In this document: one piece after another, positions 1 through 10,721 of the stretch
Position numbering within the stretch: the first letter of the stretch is position 1
How the letters are laid out: each line of letters opens with the position of its first letter
DNA from: Nocardia gamkensis NBRC 108242
GTDB lineage: Bacteria; Actinomycetota; Actinomycetes; Mycobacteriales; Mycobacteriaceae
Length of the DNA stretch: 64,000 nt
Assembly: GCF_001612985.1 (NCBI RefSeq)
Contig: NZ_BDBM01000009.1
Location: forward strand, 62,001-126,000
Direction of reading: 5' to 3'
Notes under the pieces: generated by a model
Told to the model about the DNA's origin: nothing
Database searches by the model: none
Seen by the model: only the letters and a program-made list of their open reading frames with translations
Position numbers and translations under genes: made by a program

Positions 1-3000
1 CACGCTCCACGTCGGCGTATGCCTCGGTGAAGACCTGGAGGATGCGGGCGTCGACCTCGGCGACCACGTCGAGCAGATCCTTGCGCGCGCTCTTGACGTC
101 CTCCAGCTGGGTGGCCAGGAAGTTGTAGCGCTCCTCCAGCGCCGCGAATTCCTCCAGCGCCAGCGGATTCACCTTGCCGAGGGTGGCCAGATCCTTCTCC
201 GCGCGCTTGGCGCGACGTTCCTGGGTCTGCCGGTCGTAGGGCATCGGCGCGGGCTCGCTGACCTGCTCCCCCCGCTCCTTGGCCTGCTCGTACTCCTGTA
301 GTTCCAGCGCCGAGGGCGGCAGCGGCACGTCCGGACCGTACTCGGCGATCAGATCGTTCAGCGCGATGCCGAACTGCTCGGCGATCGTCGCCTCCAGTTG
401 CTCGATGCGCAACGCCGCTTGCGCCTTCGCCACCTCGTCCCGGTGCACGGCGTCGGTGAGCTGGGACAGCTGCGCGGTGAGCGCACGCACCCGCTCCTTG
501 ATCTGCTCGACCTGCGCGGCGCACTCCGAGCGCTTGCGCACCAGTTCGTCCCTGCGGGCGCCCGCAGCGGCGACCACCCGCTCGAGCTCGGCGGCGATCT
601 TCGCACCGGATTCGGCGACAGCGGCGGCCACCTCGGCCGCCTTCTTGCGCGCGGCCGCCGCGCGTTCGGCGCGGGCGCGGTTCTCCCGCTCGGCACGGGC
701 GGCGCGGCGTAGCGACTCCGCCTTGCCGCGCACCGATTCCGCGCGTTCCTCGGCGGTGCGCACGGCGAGCCGGGCCTCGACCTCCATCGCGCGCGCCTCG
801 GCCAGCGCGGACGCCGCCTCCTCGCGCGCGCGGCCCGCGGCTTCGGTACCCGCGGCGCCCGCGCCGTCGGCATCCACCTCGGACTGTTCGAATTCCGCGT
901 GCCGCAGGCGATCCTCCAGGTCGGCCAGCGCGGCCAGCGCCTCTTCCCGGTTGGCCTCGGCGTCGTCGCGCTGGCCGAGCAGCCGTTCGCTCTCCGCGTG
1001 TGCGGTGCGGGCGGTCTGGCCGAGCCTGCCCAGCCGCTCGTAGATCGCCACCAGCGCCTGATCGGATTCGTGCAGGGCGAGCAGTGCCTGATCGACGGCA
1101 TCCTTGCGGTCGGCCTGTTCCTCGAGCGCACCGGACAGCGCGGCCTCGAGTTCCTCGGCGCGCCGCTGCGCGGACACCAGCTCGGCCTTGGCGGCATCGA
1201 TGTCGGCCTGGATCTCCAGCTGGCTGGGCGCCCGATCGGAACCGCCGAGCAGCCAGCCGTTTCCGGCGAGGTCGCCGTCGCGGGTGACCACGCGCAGGCC
1301 GGGCCTGGATGCGACCAGCGCGCGGGCGGCGGGCAGATCCTCGGCCACGGCGATTCCCGCGGTCAGCGCCGCGATCGCGCCGCGCACGGTGTCGGGGCAC
1401 TCCACCACGTCGACCAGCCAGCGGGCACCACCGGGCAATGCGCCCGGGTGCGGCCCCTCGGCGTTCTCGGTGCCGAAGACGACCGCGGCGCGACCACCGT
1501 CGGCTTCCTTGAGCGCCTGGATGGCGGCGTGCGCGGACTCGCCGGTGTCGGCGGCGACGGCGTCGGCCAGCGGGCCGAGCGCGGCGGCGACGGCGGCCTC
1601 ATACCCACCGTGCACGCGCAGCAACGCCGAGAGTGGACCGAGCAAGCCCTGTTCGCGGTGCTCCACCAGCCAAGCCACCCCGTCGCGGCGCGCCAGGTTC
1701 ATCCCGAGCGCCTCGATGCGCGCGCCGAGCGAGGCGACCCGCTTGCTCGCGTCGCGGTCCTGTTCGCGCAGTTCGGTGACGCGCTGATCGGCCAGTTCGA
1801 GGGCTTGTACCGCGTGCTCGTGCTGGGCGTCCAGACCGGCCTCGCCCGCGTCGAGTTCGTCGAGCTCGGTCTGCACCGTGTCGAATTCGGCTTGGGCGGC
1901 CTCGCCGCGATGGCGGGCGTCGGCGATGGCGACCGACAGGCGCGCGATCTCCGCGTCCACCGACTGCGCTCTGGCCCGCAAGGTGTCCACCTTGCCCGCC
2001 AACCGGGCCACGCCCTCGCGCCGGTCGGCGATCGCCCGCACCGCGGCCAGGTGCGCCTGCTCGGCGGCCTTGGCGGCGTGTTCGCGTTCGGCCAGCTGGT
2101 CTCTGGCCGCCTCCAGCGTCTCGGTGGCCATCTCGACCGCCTCGCGCAGCTCGGCCTCCTCGGCCTCGACACGATCGGCCTCGGCCTCGAGCTGCTCGGG
2201 GTCGCGGCCCGCGCCGACCGGAGCGGTGGTGTCCAGGTGCCGCGCCCGGTCGCCCGCGATGCGGATGGTCGCGTTGACCCGCTCGGCCAGCGCGGAGAGC
2301 TGGAACCAGATCTGCGCGGCGGCCTCGGCGCTCGGCGTCAACCGGGACAGCTGGAATTCCTGCTGCGCCAGCGCCGCGTTGGCGGCGTCCAGCTCGGACT
2401 GCACGGTGATCTGCTGCTCGCGCGCGTACGCCTCCTTGCTCTGCTGGCCTGCCAGCTCCGCGCGGCGGGTGACCAGGTCGTCGGCGGCCAGGCGCAGCCG
2501 CGCGTCACGCAGATCGGCCTGCACGGTCTGCGCCCTTCGGGCCACCTCGGCCTGCCTGCCCAGCGGTTTGAGTTGCCTGCGCAATTCGGTGGTGAGGTCG
2601 GTGAGCCGGGCCAGATTGGCCTGCATGGCCTCCAGCTTGCGTACCGCCTTCTCCTTGCGCTTGCGGTGCTTGAGCACACCGGCGGCCTCTTCGACGAACG
2701 CGCGGCGGTCCTCGGGGCGCGACTCCAGGATCGCCGACAGCTGCCCCTGCCCCACGATGACGTGCATCTCGCGGCCGATACCTGAGTCGCTGAGCAGTTC
2801 CTGCACGTCCATCAGGCGGCAGGAGTTGCCGTTGATCTCGTATTCGCCCGCCCCGTCGCGGAACATGCGCCGGGTGATGGAGACCTCGGCGTAGTCGATC
2901 GGCAGTGCGCCGTCGGAATTGTCGATGGTCAGCGTGACCTCGGCGCGGCCGAGCGGCGCGCGCCCCGCCGTGCCGGCGAAGATGACGTCCTGCATCTTGC

Positions 3001-3175
3001 CGCCCCGCAGCGCCTTCGCACCCTGCTCGCCCATCACCCAGGTGAGCGCGTCGACGACGTTCGACTTGCCCGATCCATTCGGACCGACCACGCACGTGAT
3101 GCCCGGCTCCAACCGCAGCGTCGTCGCGGACGCGAAGGATTTGAAGCCCTTCAACGTCAGACTCTTCAGGTGCAA
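1..3175 (-). CDS. smc: Chromosome segregation ATPase SMC (3' end beyond window)
   Basis: SMC is the ATPase of bacterial condensin; it acts with ScpA/ScpB to compact and segregate the chromosome. Translation from a TTG at 3175 begins [16 protein letters not shown] and carries the Walker A motif GPNGSGKSN at residues 31-39. It is followed by the N-terminal head ([17 protein letters not shown]), a long Ala/Glu/Arg-rich coiled coil, a hinge-like segment around residues 520-640, and the second coiled coil. The frame stays open to base 1, about 1,058 codons, so the C-terminal signature and Walker B motifs lie outside the window. The TTG start is supported by a GGAAAGG ribosome site 9 bases upstream and by matching the usual SMC N-terminus. 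In mycobacteria acyP lies next to smc; here they are about 13.7 kb apart. Confidence 0.95.
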   Translation of the reverse strand, partial: MHLKSLTLKGFKSFASATTLRLEPGITCVVGPNGSGKSNVVDALTWVMGEQGAKALRGGKMQDVIFAGTAGRAPLGRAEVTLTIDNSDGALPIDYAEVSITRRMFRDGAGEYEINGNSCRLMDVQELLSDSGIGREMHVIVGQGQLSAILESRPEDRRAFVEEAAGVLKHRKRKEKAVRKLEAMQANLARLTDLTTELRRQLKPLGRQAEVARRAQTVQADLRDARLRLAADDLVTRRAELAGQQSKEAYAREQQITVQSELDAANAALAQQEFQLSRLTPSAEAAAQIWFQLSALAERVNATIRIAGDRARHLDTTAPVGAGRDPEQLEAEADRVEAEEAELREAVEMATETLEAARDQLAEREHAAKAAEQAHLAAVRAIADRREGVARLAGKVDTLRARAQSVDAEIARLSVAIADARHRGEAAQAEFDTVQTELDELDAGEAGLDAQHEHAVQALELADQRVTELREQDRDASKRVASLGARIEALGMNLARRDGVAWLVEHREQGLLGPLSALLRVHGGYEAAVAAALGPLADAVAADTGESAHAAIQALKEADGGRAAVVFGTENAEGPHPGALPGGARWLVDVVECPDTVRGAIAALTAGIAVAEDLPAARALVASRPGLRVVTRDGDLAGNGWLLGGSDRAPSQLEIQADIDAAKAELVSAQRRAEELEAALSGALEEQADRKDAVDQALLALHESDQALVAIYERLGRLGQTARTAHAESERLLGQRDDAEANREEALAALADLEDRLRHAEFEQSEVDADGAGAAGTEAAGRAREEAASALAEARAMEVEARLAVRTAEERAESVRGKAESLRRAARAERENRARAERAAAARKKAAEVAAAVAESGAKIAAELERVVAAAGARRDELVRKRSECAAQVEQIKERVRALTAQLSQLTDAVHRDEVAKAQAALRIEQLEATIAEQFGIALNDLIAEYGPDVPLPPSALELQEYEQAKERGEQVSEPAPMPYDRQTQERRAKRAEKDLATLGKVNPLALEEFAALEERYNFLATQLEDVKSARKDLLDVVAEVDARILQVFTEAYADVER

Positions 3176-3616
3176 GTTCGACGACCTTTCCGTGTTCTGC
3201 CCGGTCGGCGTTCCGCGCGGTCGAGGCAGCGCATCCGGCGACCAGTCATGGTAGCCGTCGCGTGCCGGGCGCTTTCCGGCCCCGACGGCGCACGCGGCCG
3301 AGTGGCGGTTCGGCGATATCCGTAGGTTATCGACTCGCCACCGGTTCGCGCGCATTTCGATGTGCCCGAGGTTTGCCCGGAGGGCGCGCCGCACTGTCCG
3401 GGGCACCCGGTCGAAACCGGTGGCGCGCGCACCGCGAACCACTGAGGCCTCGCCCGCGACGGCGCGCCGCCCCTGCGTGTTCGCTCGATCGCCGGTCCGC
3501 TTCCGGGCTCGTCGATCCGCCGAATCCGGGCGGTCTCGAACTGGCACTGACGCCGCGCGCTCCGGCCACATACGATCCCTCTGATTCGCCAGCGGAACGT
3601 TCGGGAGCGCACCACG
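3176..3616. other. Intergenic region between smc and the orphan gene at 3617
   Basis: This 441-base stretch separates two divergent genes. Open frames exist on both strands, but none has a ribosome site plus a convincing start or protein-like composition. It presumably holds the smc promoter and that of the 3617 gene. I recognise no named operator or RNA. Confidence 0.5.
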
Positions 3617-5227
3617 ATGTCTGCCCCCTCACCAGGGACGAGCACGCGGCTGCGCCTTGCCCGGATCACGGGGCTGGTACTCGGCAGCCTGGTGTTCCTG
3701 CACGCCTGCGAGCGCAGCAAGAGCGCACTGCTCGGCGATGTGCGGGTGGAGGTGGCGTTCGCGGCCGCTCTCGGTGCCGCCGCCCTGGCCGCGGCGTGGT
3801 TCGAGATCAAGCTGCGGGGGCTGGAGCAGGACGCCGATCCGCCGTGGGACGACGCCGAGCAGTACGAAACTCCCAGTCCTGGGAATTTTCCCGGTCGAAC
3901 CGGACGTCGGGCGGACACGGCGTACGGCAGGGGCGAGCGAGCGCGTCGCACGGTGGCGGCCGCGAGACCGGCTCCCATGGCCGACCTCGAAGACGACGAC
4001 CAGCTCGAACCCGAGGAATCCGCAGGGCGCGCCGATCTCGTCAGCGGGATTGCGCGGACATTGCGGATCACCCGCCTCGGTGCCTCGGGCGAACGGCTGC
4101 CCCTGCCGACCCTGAACGCGATGACGAAGTGGATTCGCCGCGTCGACCCCGACGAGGAAGCCGACGGCGAACTCGACGACCAGGACGAGACAGAGCAGAT
4201 CACCCGCACCGAGACGGGCGAACTCGTCATCGAATCGAGCAGGCGAACGGTGCGAGCCAGGATCGGCCGCTCCGGCGACCTCGTCGTGCACGGCCGGTGG
4301 CACGGCGGTGCGCATCCGCCCTCCGAATGGAAGTGGACGTTCCACCCCGACGCCTTCCACGCCATTCGCAGCGCCCTCGGCGACGGGCCCGGCGACCTCC
4401 TCGATCTGCTCGAGGACACCGTTCCCTGGCTGGACGCCGGCGCCCGCCAAGACCCCGGCGCATGGCTGCGCGCCCACGACATTCCCGCGACCTACCGGGA
4501 GAAGGGCGTCAACGCCGCGCAGACCACCCGCGAACTACCCGCCCTCCAGCCGGGTCGTCCACCGCAGCCGCCGCGCGCGGGCAAATCCCTCCGCACCCTG
4601 CCCGATGACGCGTCCGGCACCGGGACCGCACGCCGGTCGGCCAAAGCTGTGGACGACCACCATGCCCGGCTCTCATCCGGTCGCGAACGACCTCCGGCCG
4701 CTGCGAGAGCTTCCGAGCGCCGCTCCACACCGAGCGCCGCCGCCCCCCGACCCTCATCCCACCGCGCCGGTGCCGATCGACGATCACGCGACGACGTGGG
4801 GCAACAGAACTTCCGGTCCGACGACTACGGCTCGCCGGCGCGAACGCCCCCGGCGCGCCGTAGACGAGGCGAACCCGAATCGGCGCAGCGCAGCGATCGG
4901 TGGCCCGGTGCGGAAGAGCCGCAAGTGCGCACCCGGCCCACCCCCGGCCGTCCCGACCTCCCGAGACGTCGACACCGCGAACTCGCCGACGACGACCAGC
5001 ACGTCGCCCGGCAGCCGGATCGCTACCCCGACGAGACCGATTCCTCTCGTTCACGACCCGGTCGGCAGTCAGGGCGCAACCTTCAGCCGCCTCCGGACTT
5101 CGAGCCGAGGACCAGCCGACGGGACCGGCCCATACCGTCCGAACCGCCACCCGAACGCCGCCATCAGCGCTCACAGCGCGAAACCCCGTCCCCCTCGCAC
5201 GAGTCCCCCTCGCGACGCGGCTGGTAG
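3617..5227 (+). CDS. Uncharacterised protein with two N-terminal membrane helices and a long disordered tail
   Basis: I do not recognise a family for this 536-residue protein. Two hydrophobic helices are visible near residues 14-30 and 42-60. An acidic linker with several D/E runs follows, then a compact region around residues 140-290 with strands such as [12 protein letters not shown] and a [13 protein letters not shown] helix. From about residue 300 onward the chain is rich in Arg, Pro, Ser and Asp and looks disordered. The two helices and the acidic middle make this the most protein-like of the overlapping frames. It converges on the DUF1707 gene, with a 17-bp hairpin between the two stops. 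The tail could be over-read, because other frames are also open there; the N-terminal half is the more secure part. Confidence 0.65.
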   Translation: MSAPSPGTSTRLRLARITGLVLGSLVFLHACERSKSALLGDVRVEVAFAAALGAAALAAAWFEIKLRGLEQDADPPWDDAEQYETPSPGNFPGRTGRRADTAYGRGERARRTVAAARPAPMADLEDDDQLEPEESAGRADLVSGIARTLRITRLGASGERLPLPTLNAMTKWIRRVDPDEEADGELDDQDETEQITRTETGELVIESSRRTVRARIGRSGDLVVHGRWHGGAHPPSEWKWTFHPDAFHAIRSALGDGPGDLLDLLEDTVPWLDAGARQDPGAWLRAHDIPATYREKGVNAAQTTRELPALQPGRPPQPPRAGKSLRTLPDDASGTGTARRSAKAVDDHHARLSSGRERPPAAARASERRSTPSAAAPRPSSHRAGADRRSRDDVGQQNFRSDDYGSPARTPPARRRRGEPESAQRSDRWPGAEEPQVRTRPTPGRPDLPRRRHRELADDDQHVARQPDRYPDETDSSRSRPGRQSGRNLQPPPDFEPRTSRRDRPIPSEPPPERRHQRSQRETPSPSHESPSRRGW

Positions 5228-5236
5228 GACACGAAA

Positions 5237-5274
5237 TCGGCGCTGTCACCCGGTGCTCCGGGTGACAGCGCCGA
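5237..5274. terminator. Perfect 17-bp inverted repeat between convergent genes
   Basis: A 17-base arm at 5237-5253 pairs perfectly with 5258-5274 around a TGCT loop. It lies between the stop of the 3617 gene and the stop of the DUF1707 gene, so it can terminate both. There is no U tract, as is common in GC-rich actinobacteria. Confidence 0.75.
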
Positions 5275-5284
5275 GAAGCGGAGT

Positions 5285-5710
5285 TCAGCTCGCGCGGTGG
5301 GTGAACCGGCCGTTCTCGAAGCCGGCCACCATACGGAAGGCGAGGACGGCGCCCCACGGGCCGATCACCCAGATCGGCCAGAAGTAGGTCAAGGCGCCGA
5401 CGCTCAGCGAGACCGCACCCCAGATGACGAGCACCAGCAGGCTCACGGCGAGCCAGGTGCTGCCCTCGATGCGCTGCCAGATCGGGATACGCGGACGGGC
5501 GGAAGCCGGTGCGACGGCATCCTTGCCGAGTTCGGGCAGATCGGACAGCACCGAGCGCAGGTCCTCACGATCGGTGGTGGCGTACACCTGAGCGACGCGC
5601 TGGTCGTATTCGGGCAGATCGAGCCGCCCGTCTGCCATATGCCTGCCGAGCAGGCGCACCACGGCGTCGCGTTCGGCATTCGAGGCGCGGGTGCCGGTGG
5701 AGATGTCCAT
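5285..5710 (-). CDS. DUF1707 (SHOCT-like) membrane protein
   Basis: This 141-residue protein starts MDISTGTRASNAERD and has the DUF1707 pattern (AERDAVVRLLGRHMADGRL, then LPEYDQRVA) in its first 55 or so residues. Two membrane helices follow near residues 82-105 and 108-125. DUF1707 is a short helical domain, common at the N-terminus of actinobacterial membrane proteins, with no settled biochemical role. The ATG at 5710 is chosen because the domain begins at once and an AGGAC ribosome site precedes it. Its promoter contains two near-identical 15-bp operators (separate entry), so expression is probably under tight repression or activation. The divergent neighbour is mscR. Confidence 0.88.
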   Translation of the reverse strand: MDISTGTRASNAERDAVVRLLGRHMADGRLDLPEYDQRVAQVYATTDREDLRSVLSDLPELGKDAVAPASARPRIPIWQRIEGSTWLAVSLLVLVIWGAVSLSVGALTYFWPIWVIGPWGAVLAFRMVAGFENGRFTHRAS

Positions 5711-5733
5711 GCCTGGTCCTATCGACGGTTCCA

Positions 5734-5785
5734 CCCTCCATAGTGGAATATAGATCCAGTATAACCCTCCAAAGTGGAATGTCAA
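5734..5785 (-). promoter_or_regulatory. Promoter of the DUF1707 gene with two repeated operators
   Basis: On the minus strand a consensus-like TTGACA (-35, 5780-5785) and TATACT (-10, 5758-5763) are separated by 16 bases. That spacer is filled by TTCCACTTTGGAGGG (5765-5779). A second copy, TTCCACTATGGAGGG (5734-5748), lies 31 bp away, about three helical turns, just past the expected transcription start. Each copy contains a TCCA-N3-TGGA inverted core. The arrangement is what a dimeric repressor binding two in-phase sites over a strong promoter would need. The regulator is unknown. Confidence 0.75.
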
Positions 5786-5938
5786 TCCCCAGGGTTTCAC
5801 CGTCCGAAACCGGGGACTTCCCACCCGGCGGCGGTAATGTTCGGATGGACGAGAACAACTGTATGGACAGGTGTTCGGCTCGCGGGCCCGCCGAACGGCC
5901 GGCTCCGCGTCCCGACCAACTCGCTCGAGGAGGAACAG

Positions 5939-7024
5939 GTGTCGGAAACCGTCCGCGGGGTCGTGGCCCGCAGCAAAGGCGCACCGGTCGAGATCGTCGA
6001 GGTGGTGATCCCGGATCCCGGACCGCACGACGTGGTGGTGCGGGTGCAGGCTTGCGGCGTCTGCCACACCGACCTGCACTATCGCGAAGGCGGTATCACC
6101 GACGACTTCCCGTTCCTGCTCGGTCACGAGGCGGCGGGCGTGGTGGAAACCGTGGGCGCCGCGGTCACCCACGTGGCGGAGGGTGACTACGTGATCCTCA
6201 ACTGGCGCGCGGTCTGCGGCGAGTGCCGGGCGTGCAAACGGGGCCGTCCCTGGTACTGCTTCGACAGCCGCAACGCGAGCAAGAAGATGACGCTCGCCGA
6301 CGGGACCGAACTGACCCCCGCGCTGGGCATCGGAGCGTTCGCCGACAAGACCTTGGTGCACGAAGGCCAGTGCACCAAGGTCGATCCGGCGGCCGACCCC
6401 GCGGTGGCAGGCCTGCTCGGCTGCGGCGTGATGGCGGGCATCGGCGCGGCGCTGCACACCGGCAACGTCTCGATCGGCGACACCGTCGCGGTGATCGGCT
6501 GCGGCGGCGTCGGGGACGCGGCGATCGCCGGAGCCCGGCTGGCGGGTGCCGAAACCATCATCGCGGTGGACCGCGACGCCCGGAAACTGCGCTGGGCCAC
6601 GGACTTCGGCGCCACCCACACGATCGACGCCACCACCGAGGACGTGGTCGAGAAGATCCAGGAGTACACCGGCGGGTGGGGCGCCGACGTCGTCATCGAG
6701 GCCGTCGGGCGACCGGAGACCTGGAAGCAGGCGTTCTACGGCCGCGACCTGGCCGGCACGGTGGTGCTCGTCGGCGTGCCGACTCCGGAGATGACCATCG
6801 AGATGCCGCTGCTGGACCTGTTCTCCCGCGGCGGCGCCTTGAAATCCTCCTGGTACGGCGACTGTCTGCCGGAACGCGACTTCCCCAACCTGATCAGCCT
6901 GCACCGCCAGGGACGGCTGCCGCTGGACCGCTTCGTCACCGAACGCATCGGGCTCGACCAGGTGGAGCGGGCCTTCGCCGAGATGCACACCGGCGATGTG
7001 CTGCGCTCCGTGGTGGTCTGGTGA
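5939..7024 (+). CDS. mscR: S-(hydroxymethyl)mycothiol dehydrogenase (mycothiol-dependent formaldehyde dehydrogenase)
   Basis: This 361-residue zinc alcohol dehydrogenase of the MDR superfamily oxidises the adduct of formaldehyde and mycothiol (and reduces S-nitrosomycothiol), clearing formaldehyde in the cytoplasm. Catalytic-zinc residues are visible at ACGVCHTD (Cys42) and LLGHEAAG. The structural-zinc loop [15 protein letters not shown] and the NAD-binding [10 protein letters not shown] segment follow. The close match to the actinobacterial MscR sequence pattern, rather than a generic ADH, supports the specific call. The GTG start at 5939 follows a strong GAGGAGGA site (5927-5934). Its stop overlaps the start of the metallo-hydrolase gene by four bases (GTGA), as in mycobacterial mscR operons. 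Confidence 0.93.
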   Translation: MSETVRGVVARSKGAPVEIVEVVIPDPGPHDVVVRVQACGVCHTDLHYREGGITDDFPFLLGHEAAGVVETVGAAVTHVAEGDYVILNWRAVCGECRACKRGRPWYCFDSRNASKKMTLADGTELTPALGIGAFADKTLVHEGQCTKVDPAADPAVAGLLGCGVMAGIGAALHTGNVSIGDTVAVIGCGGVGDAAIAGARLAGAETIIAVDRDARKLRWATDFGATHTIDATTEDVVEKIQEYTGGWGADVVIEAVGRPETWKQAFYGRDLAGTVVLVGVPTPEMTIEMPLLDLFSRGGALKSSWYGDCLPERDFPNLISLHRQGRLPLDRFVTERIGLDQVERAFAEMHTGDVLRSVVVW

Positions 7025-7647
7025 CCGCCCGCATCGACCGCGTCGTCACCTCCGGCGACTTCTGCCTGGACGGCGGCACCTGGGCGGTGGACAACAACAT
7101 CTGGCTGGTCGGTGACGACGACGAGGTGGTCGTCATCGATGCCGCCCACGACGCGGGCCCGATCGTCGCGGCGGTCGCGGGCCGCGCCGTCCGCGCGATC
7201 GTGTGCACCCACGGGCACAACGATCACGTGACGGTGGCGCCCGAACTCGCCGAACGCTTGAACGCACCGGTCCTGCTGCATCCCGGCGACGAGCCGCTGT
7301 GGCGGATGACCCACCCGGACACCGGCTACCAGCCGCTCCAGGACGGCGACCGGATCGCGGTGGCGGACACCGAGATCCATGTCCTGCACACGCCGGGGCA
7401 CTCCCCCGGATCGGTCGCCCTGCACCTGCCGGACGCGAAAGCCGTGTTCACGGGCGACACGCTGTTCGCGGGCGGGCCAGGCGCGACCGGTCGCTCGTTC
7501 TCCGATTTCGGCACGATCATCGAGTCGATCCGCGACCGCCTGCTGACGCTGCCGGAGGAAACCGCGGTCCACACCGGGCACGGCGATTCCACCACCATCG
7601 GCGCGGAGAAACCGTTCCTGGCCGAGTGGATCGCCCGCGGTCACTGA
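7021..7647 (+). CDS. Metallo-beta-lactamase-fold hydrolase co-operonic with mscR
   Basis: This 208-residue protein has the metal-binding THGHNDH motif (His64, His66, Asp68, His69), the downstream HTPGHSPGS histidine, the GDTLF aspartate and the VHTGHGDST histidine. That is a complete binuclear glyoxalase-II-like site. It begins on a GTG overlapping the mscR stop. In this position it is plausibly the thiol-ester hydrolase that follows the MscR reaction, releasing mycothiol and formate; that is an inference from context and fold. It converges on kdpC across a 13-bp hairpin. Confidence 0.9.
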   Translation: MTARIDRVVTSGDFCLDGGTWAVDNNIWLVGDDDEVVVIDAAHDAGPIVAAVAGRAVRAIVCTHGHNDHVTVAPELAERLNAPVLLHPGDEPLWRMTHPDTGYQPLQDGDRIAVADTEIHVLHTPGHSPGSVALHLPDAKAVFTGDTLFAGGPGATGRSFSDFGTIIESIRDRLLTLPEETAVHTGHGDSTTIGAEKPFLAEWIARGH

Positions 7648-7655
7648 GACCTCGA

Positions 7656-7692
7656 GGATCGCGGGTGGGTCGAGTGCGGCCACCCGCGATCC
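7656..7692. terminator. Bidirectional hairpin between the hydrolase gene and kdpC
   Basis: Thirteen-base arms at 7656-7668 and 7680-7692 pair perfectly around an 11-base loop. The hairpin occupies almost the whole 48-base gap between convergent stops. Confidence 0.72.
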
Positions 7693-7695
7693 CGC

Positions 7696-8565
7696 TCAGC
7701 CGCGGTACGGGTAGCGCTGATCCAGATCCAGATTCAATCGCAGGACGTCTACCCGCGGCTCACCCAGGAACCCCAGGGTCCGGCCGCGGGTGTGTTCGTC
7801 GACCAGTGCCCGCACCTGCGCCTCGGTGATCCCGCGTGCCTTCGCGACGCGCGCCACCTGAATGGTCGCGTACTCCGGTGAGATATGGGGGTCCAGCCCA
7901 CTGCCGCTCGCGGATACGGCGTCCGGGGGCACCGCCGGGGCGTCGGGGGCGTCACCGCGAATCGGCACGATACGGCCGAGGGTGTAGTCCCGGCCGGGTT
8001 CGGCGCATTCGACACGCACTCCGCGATAGGTGGCGAGGAACGGCCGCGCGGGGCAGACCTGGTTGACGCTGACGACCTGCACCGGATGCGCCACGTCGCC
8101 GTCGGCGCCAGGTGGACCGATCACCGAGAGGACCGCGCCCACGCCGTCTTTCGTGCAGAACGGGCGACTGCCGTCGACCCCCTCACGGTCGCCGACCGCC
8201 TTGCTACGCGCGCACACGGTGGTGAGCAAGCTCGGCCGCGACGCGGTGTCCACGATGTCCTCCGGTCCGAGATTGCTCGCCGCCGTGGCCATCGGGTCGT
8301 AACCGTGACCAGCGGCCGACGGGCGGCTCTGAAAATACTGCGCGAGGGCGGCGCCACCGGCGTCGGCGAACGATTGACCGATGAGGGCGGAGCCCACGAC
8401 CGATCCGTTCGCCTCGAGCAGTGAACCGTCCGCCTTGTCGTGCAGCCCGGGTAGTTGCGCCGCCGCGAGTACCGCCAGGGGATAGCCGATTCCGGTGATC
8501 GCCGTGAGCACGAGCAGGGCGCGCAACGCGGCGAGATGCTGTCGAATCCAGGTCGAAAGGCGCAT
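7696..8565 (-). CDS. kdpC: Potassium-transporting ATPase subunit C, extended form
   Basis: KdpC is the single-span accessory subunit that helps KdpB bind ATP in the high-affinity K+ pump. The N-terminus RLSTWIRQHLAALRALLVL leads into one membrane helix. Typical motifs are GQSF, YFQSRPSA and SASGSGLDPHISPEYA. At 289 residues it is about 100 longer than the roughly 190-residue E. coli form. The extra segment lies near residues 103-210, between the SNLGPED and DAVSASGSG motifs, and contains Cys118, Cys137, Cys171 and Cys187. The ATG at 8565 sits just after the kdpB stop, so the gene is last in the kdp operon. Confidence 0.93.
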   Translation of the reverse strand: MRLSTWIRQHLAALRALLVLTAITGIGYPLAVLAAAQLPGLHDKADGSLLEANGSVVGSALIGQSFADAGGAALAQYFQSRPSAAGHGYDPMATAASNLGPEDIVDTASRPSLLTTVCARSKAVGDREGVDGSRPFCTKDGVGAVLSVIGPPGADGDVAHPVQVVSVNQVCPARPFLATYRGVRVECAEPGRDYTLGRIVPIRGDAPDAPAVPPDAVSASGSGLDPHISPEYATIQVARVAKARGITEAQVRALVDEHTRGRTLGFLGEPRVDVLRLNLDLDQRYPYRG

Positions 8566-8566
8566 C

Positions 8567-10720
8567 TCAGGACATCCCGGGGAGGAAGTGGACAACGAGG
8601 TCGATGAGTTTGATGCCGAGGAACGGCGCGATGACGCCGCCGAGCCCGTAGACGGTGAGATTGCGGCTGAGCAACTTCGACGCGTGGGACGGCCGGTAGC
8701 GCACCCCGCGCAGCGCGAGTGGGATGAGCGCCACGATGACGAGGGCGTTGAAGATCACCGCCGACAGGATCGCCGACTGCGGACTGGCCAGGCGCATCAC
8801 GTTGAGCCGGTCCAGACCGGGGAACAGCGTGACGAACAGCGCCGGAATGATGGCGAAGTACTTGGCGATGTCGTTGGCGATGGAGAACGTGGTCAGTGCA
8901 CCGCGGGTGATGAGCAACTGCTTGCCGATCTCCACGATCTCGATCAGCTTGGTCGGATCGGAGTCCAGATCGACCATGTTGCCCGCCTCCTTGGCGGCCG
9001 AGGTGCCGGTGTTCATCGCGACGCCCACATCGGCCTGCGCCAGCGCGGGCGCGTCGTTGGTGCCGTCACCGGTCATCGCGACCAGCCGTCCGCCCTCCTG
9101 CTCCCGCTTGATCAGCGCCAGCTTGTCCTCCGGCGTCGCCTCGGCGAGGAAGTCGTCGACCCCGGCTGCGTCGGCGATCGCCCGGGCCGTCAACGGATTG
9201 TCACCGGTGATCATCACGGTCCGGATGCCCATCCGGCGCATCTCGTCGAACCGTTCACGCATCCCCTGCTTCACCACGTCCTCGAGCTGGATCACGCCCA
9301 GCACCCGCGCGACGCCGTCGGCTATCCGGCCCACGACCAGCGGTGTGCCGCCGGCCGCCGAGATCCCGTCGACGGTCGCGCCGAGTTCGCCGGGCACCGC
9401 ACCGCCCTCGGCCCGCACCCAGTCGGTGACCGCGCCCGCCGCGCCCTTGCGCAACCGGCGGCCGTCCAGGTCGACACCCGACATCCTGGTCTGCGCGGTG
9501 AACTCGACCCACCGCGCGTGGGCCAACTCGCCTGCCGTCCGCTCCCGCAGCCCATGGGTCTGCTTGGCGTAGACGACGATGGAGCGGCCTTCCGGCGTCT
9601 CGTCGGCCAGGCTGGAAAGCTGTGCGGCGTCGGCCAATTCGTCCTCGCCCACGCCGGGCACCGGGACGAAGTTCGTGGCCTGTCGATTGCCGAGGGTGAT
9701 GGTGCCCGTCTTGTCCAGCAGCAGCGTGTTCACATCACCCGCGGCCTCGACGGCACGACCGGACATGGCGAGCACATTCCGTTGCACCAGGCGATCCATG
9801 CCCGCGATGCCGATCGCCGAGAGCAGCGCGCCGATAGTCGTGGGAATCAGGCACACCAGCAGCGAGACCAGCACGATGCCGGTGACACCGTGCGTGTCCA
9901 GCGCCGCGCTGTCCGGCACCCCCGGATTGTTCGACTTGCTGAAGATCGCCATCGGCTGCAGGGTGACGACCGCGAAGACGAAGATGATCGTCAGCGCCGC
10001 CAGCAGGATGTTCAGCGCGATCTCGTTCGGGGTCTTCTGCCTGCTCGCGCCCTCCACCAGCGCGATCATCTTGTCGATGAAGCTGCGGCCCGGCTCCTGG
10101 GTGATCCGCACGACGATCCGGTCCGACAGCACGGTGGTGCCGCCGGTCACCGCCGACCGGTCACCGCCGGATTCCCGGATCACCGGCGCGGATTCACCGG
10201 TGATCGCCGACTCGTCGACCGAGGCGATGCCTTCCACGACGTCGCCGTCGCCCGGGATCACCTGCGCGGCTTCGACGACGACGTGATCGCCGCGGCGCAG
10301 TGCGGCAGCTGCGACGCGCTCCTCGACCACCCGCGCGCCCGGCGACCACTCGACCAGTCGCCGTGCGACGGTGTCGGTCTTCGCCTTGCGCAATGTGTCG
10401 GCTTGCGCCTTGCCGCGCCCCTCCGCGACCGCCTCGGCCAGATTCGCGAAGATCACCGTGAGCCACAGCCACACGACGATCGCCCAGGCGAAAAAGGACG
10501 GATTCGCCAGTGTGAGAACGGTCGACCACACCGCGCCCAGCTCGACGATGAGCATCACCGGGTTGCGCCACAGGGTGCGCGGGTCGAGCTTGCGGAGCGC
10601 GTCCGGCAACGAGGTCAGCAGCGTCCTCGGATCGAGCACTCCCCTGGGGACGCTCTCGCCCCGCCGCCGCTCGGGCTCGGCATGCGCCGAAACCTTCTCA
10701 TCCATCACAGAACTGGACAT
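8567..10720 (-). CDS. kdpB: Potassium-transporting P-type ATPase subunit B
   Basis: KdpB (717 residues) is the catalytic subunit that hydrolyses ATP to drive K+ uptake through KdpA. It shows the phosphorylation motif [13 protein letters not shown], the TGES-type actuator motif ([10 protein letters not shown]), the hinge motif [18 protein letters not shown] and [14 protein letters not shown]. Several hydrophobic spans lie near both ends. The ATG at 10720 lies directly after the kdpA stop, and kdpC begins one base beyond its own stop, indicating tight co-translation. Confidence 0.97.
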   Translation of the reverse strand: MSSSVMDEKVSAHAEPERRRGESVPRGVLDPRTLLTSLPDALRKLDPRTLWRNPVMLIVELGAVWSTVLTLANPSFFAWAIVVWLWLTVIFANLAEAVAEGRGKAQADTLRKAKTDTVARRLVEWSPGARVVEERVAAAALRRGDHVVVEAAQVIPGDGDVVEGIASVDESAITGESAPVIRESGGDRSAVTGGTTVLSDRIVVRITQEPGRSFIDKMIALVEGASRQKTPNEIALNILLAALTIIFVFAVVTLQPMAIFSKSNNPGVPDSAALDTHGVTGIVLVSLLVCLIPTTIGALLSAIGIAGMDRLVQRNVLAMSGRAVEAAGDVNTLLLDKTGTITLGNRQATNFVPVPGVGEDELADAAQLSSLADETPEGRSIVVYAKQTHGLRERTAGELAHARWVEFTAQTRMSGVDLDGRRLRKGAAGAVTDWVRAEGGAVPGELGATVDGISAAGGTPLVVGRIADGVARVLGVIQLEDVVKQGMRERFDEMRRMGIRTVMITGDNPLTARAIADAAGVDDFLAEATPEDKLALIKREQEGGRLVAMTGDGTNDAPALAQADVGVAMNTGTSAAKEAGNMVDLDSDPTKLIEIVEIGKQLLITRGALTTFSIANDIAKYFAIIPALFVTLFPGLDRLNVMRLASPQSAILSAVIFNALVIVALIPLALRGVRYRPSHASKLLSRNLTVYGLGGVIAPFLGIKLIDLVVHFLPGMS

Positions 10721-10721
10721 G

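Noticed and set aside
899..2785. Long plus-strand open frame (628 codons) inside smc
   Set aside because: It is antisense to a clear SMC coiled coil and owes its length to high GC; composition is Gly/Arg/Leu-rich with no domain.
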